This document shows positions 42,192-42,899 of a stretch of DNA of 42,899 bases, in pieces. The notes beneath the pieces were generated by a model. That model was not told the origin of the DNA, made no database searches, and saw only the letters and a program-made list of their open reading frames with translations. Made by a program: the position numbers and the translations under genes. How positions within the stretch are numbered: the stretch's first letter is position 1; every line of letters begins with the position of its first letter. The DNA lies in contig CASQXY010000004.1 of assembly GCA_949432885.1 (NCBI GenBank), forward strand, positions 1 through 42,899, written 5' to 3'. This DNA comes from an uncultured bacterium (GTDB lineage Bacteria > Bacillota > Clostridia > Christensenellales > CAG-917).

Positions 42192-42899
42192 ATGATGGAG
42201 ATAAAAAGTCCAAAGATAACATTCGAGGAGAACGAAAGCAAAAACTACGCCAAGTTTGTAGTCGAGCCGCTTGAACGCGGTTTCGGCACCACCATTGGCA
42301 ACAGCTTGCGCCGTATTCTTCTCTCTGCGCTCCCCGGCGCCGCGGCAGTCGGCATAAAAATCGCGGGAGTAGACCACGAGTTTTCCACCATCAAGGGCGT
42401 AAAAGAGGAAGTCACCGAGATTATCCTCAACCTCAAAACAGTAAGATTTAAGGCAGTAAGCAGTTTGGAAAGAGCGGGCAAGCAGCTTTGCCGTTTGCAT
42501 GCTTATTCCGTCGGCGCCGTTACGGCAGGCGATATAGAGTGTGCGGTCGGCATCGAGGTCATGAACCCCGAACAGGTCATCTGCACTCTCGACGAAGGCG
42601 CGGAAATAGATATGTCTATCTATGTCAAGTGCGGCAGAGGATACGTTCCCTCCGCGCAGAACAAGGAAGCGCTCGAATCCATCGGATATATCCCGATTGA
42701 TTCTATCTACACCCCCGTCGTGAAAGTAAACTACGCAGTTGAAAGCACCCGCGTCGAGCAAAGCATAGACTTTGACAAGCTCACGCTCGAGGTAACCACT
42801 GACGGCACGACCACCGCAAAAGAAATCACTTCTCTTGCCGCAAAGATTATGAACGACCACGTCAAGCTCTTTGTCGACCTCGTCGAGAATATGGCTGAA
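42192..42899 (+). CDS. rpoA: RNA polymerase alpha subunit, 5' part, cut by the window end
   Basis: 236 codons are present with no stop. They cover the alpha N-terminal domain that dimerises and carries beta and beta': FVVEPLERGFGTTIGNSLRR, then ILLSALPGAA, and VEQSIDFDKLTLEVTTDGT. The C-terminal domain that binds UP elements and activators lies beyond the window. GGAGGAAAA precedes the ATG at 42192; a second ATG follows at 42195. Usually rplQ comes next. Confidence 0.96.
   Translation, partial: MMEIKSPKITFEENESKNYAKFVVEPLERGFGTTIGNSLRRILLSALPGAAAVGIKIAGVDHEFSTIKGVKEEVTEIILNLKTVRFKAVSSLERAGKQLCRLHAYSVGAVTAGDIECAVGIEVMNPEQVICTLDEGAEIDMSIYVKCGRGYVPSAQNKEALESIGYIPIDSIYTPVVKVNYAVESTRVEQSIDFDKLTLEVTTDGTTTAKEITSLAAKIMNDHVKLFVDLVENMAE

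Overview
The window reads as a piece of the chromosome of an uncultured, roughly 50% GC, Gram-positive bacterium of the class Clostridia. The evidence is GGAGG-type ribosome binding sites nearly everywhere, TTGACA/17 bp/TATAAT promoters, spmA-spmB sporulation-type genes, a TatD-linked radical SAM gene, cysteine-containing (zinc) forms of S4, S14, L24 and L36, and the Firmicutes order secY-adk-map-KOW-infA-rpmJ-rpsM-rpsK-rpsD-rpoA. A gut lineage near Christensenellales is my guess, based on the sialidase-like, GH31 and InlB-repeat proteins; it is inference only.

Layout. 1-8.5 kb: the 5' half of a minus-strand tRNA-Ser(GCU), a 0.65 kb gene-poor stretch, an Isf-like flavoprotein, a large lipoprotein with an inserted InlB-type repeat, a MATE exporter, a ClC-type chloride/proton antiporter and a WYL regulator. 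8.5-18 kb: a possible 36-codon gene, a membrane-anchored sialidase-like protein, a class I aminotransferase, glmS, a decayed gene, an O-antigen-ligase-like membrane protein and a GH31 glycosidase. Most of these are single-gene units with their own promoter and terminator. 18-19.1 kb: rplM-rpsI. 19.1-19.6 kb: a gene-free stretch with a 126-nt imperfect palindrome followed by a cluster of hairpins. 19.6-21.2 kb (minus): spmA-spmB and a small XRE repressor with a palindromic operator candidate. 21.2-27.6 kb: metG-tatD-radical SAM, rsmA, a two-domain protein of unknown function and an SGNH hydrolase.

27.6 kb to the end is one long ribosomal protein cluster (S10, spc and alpha groups, 29 genes in one direction), ending inside rpoA. 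It makes most of the small- and large-subunit core, the translocon SecY, adenylate kinase, methionine aminopeptidase and IF-1. Breaks in its tight packing occur at secY/adk, where a promoter appears to give an almost leaderless adk mRNA, and at rpmJ/rpsM, where a 232-nt gap holds helices that exclude one another.

The observations most worth following up are the palindrome and hairpin cluster after rpsI, the rpmJ-rpsM gap, the paired palindromes beside the WYL regulator with the small ORF behind them, and the XRE operator. No CRISPR array, insertion sequence, phage module or recognisable defence system was seen.
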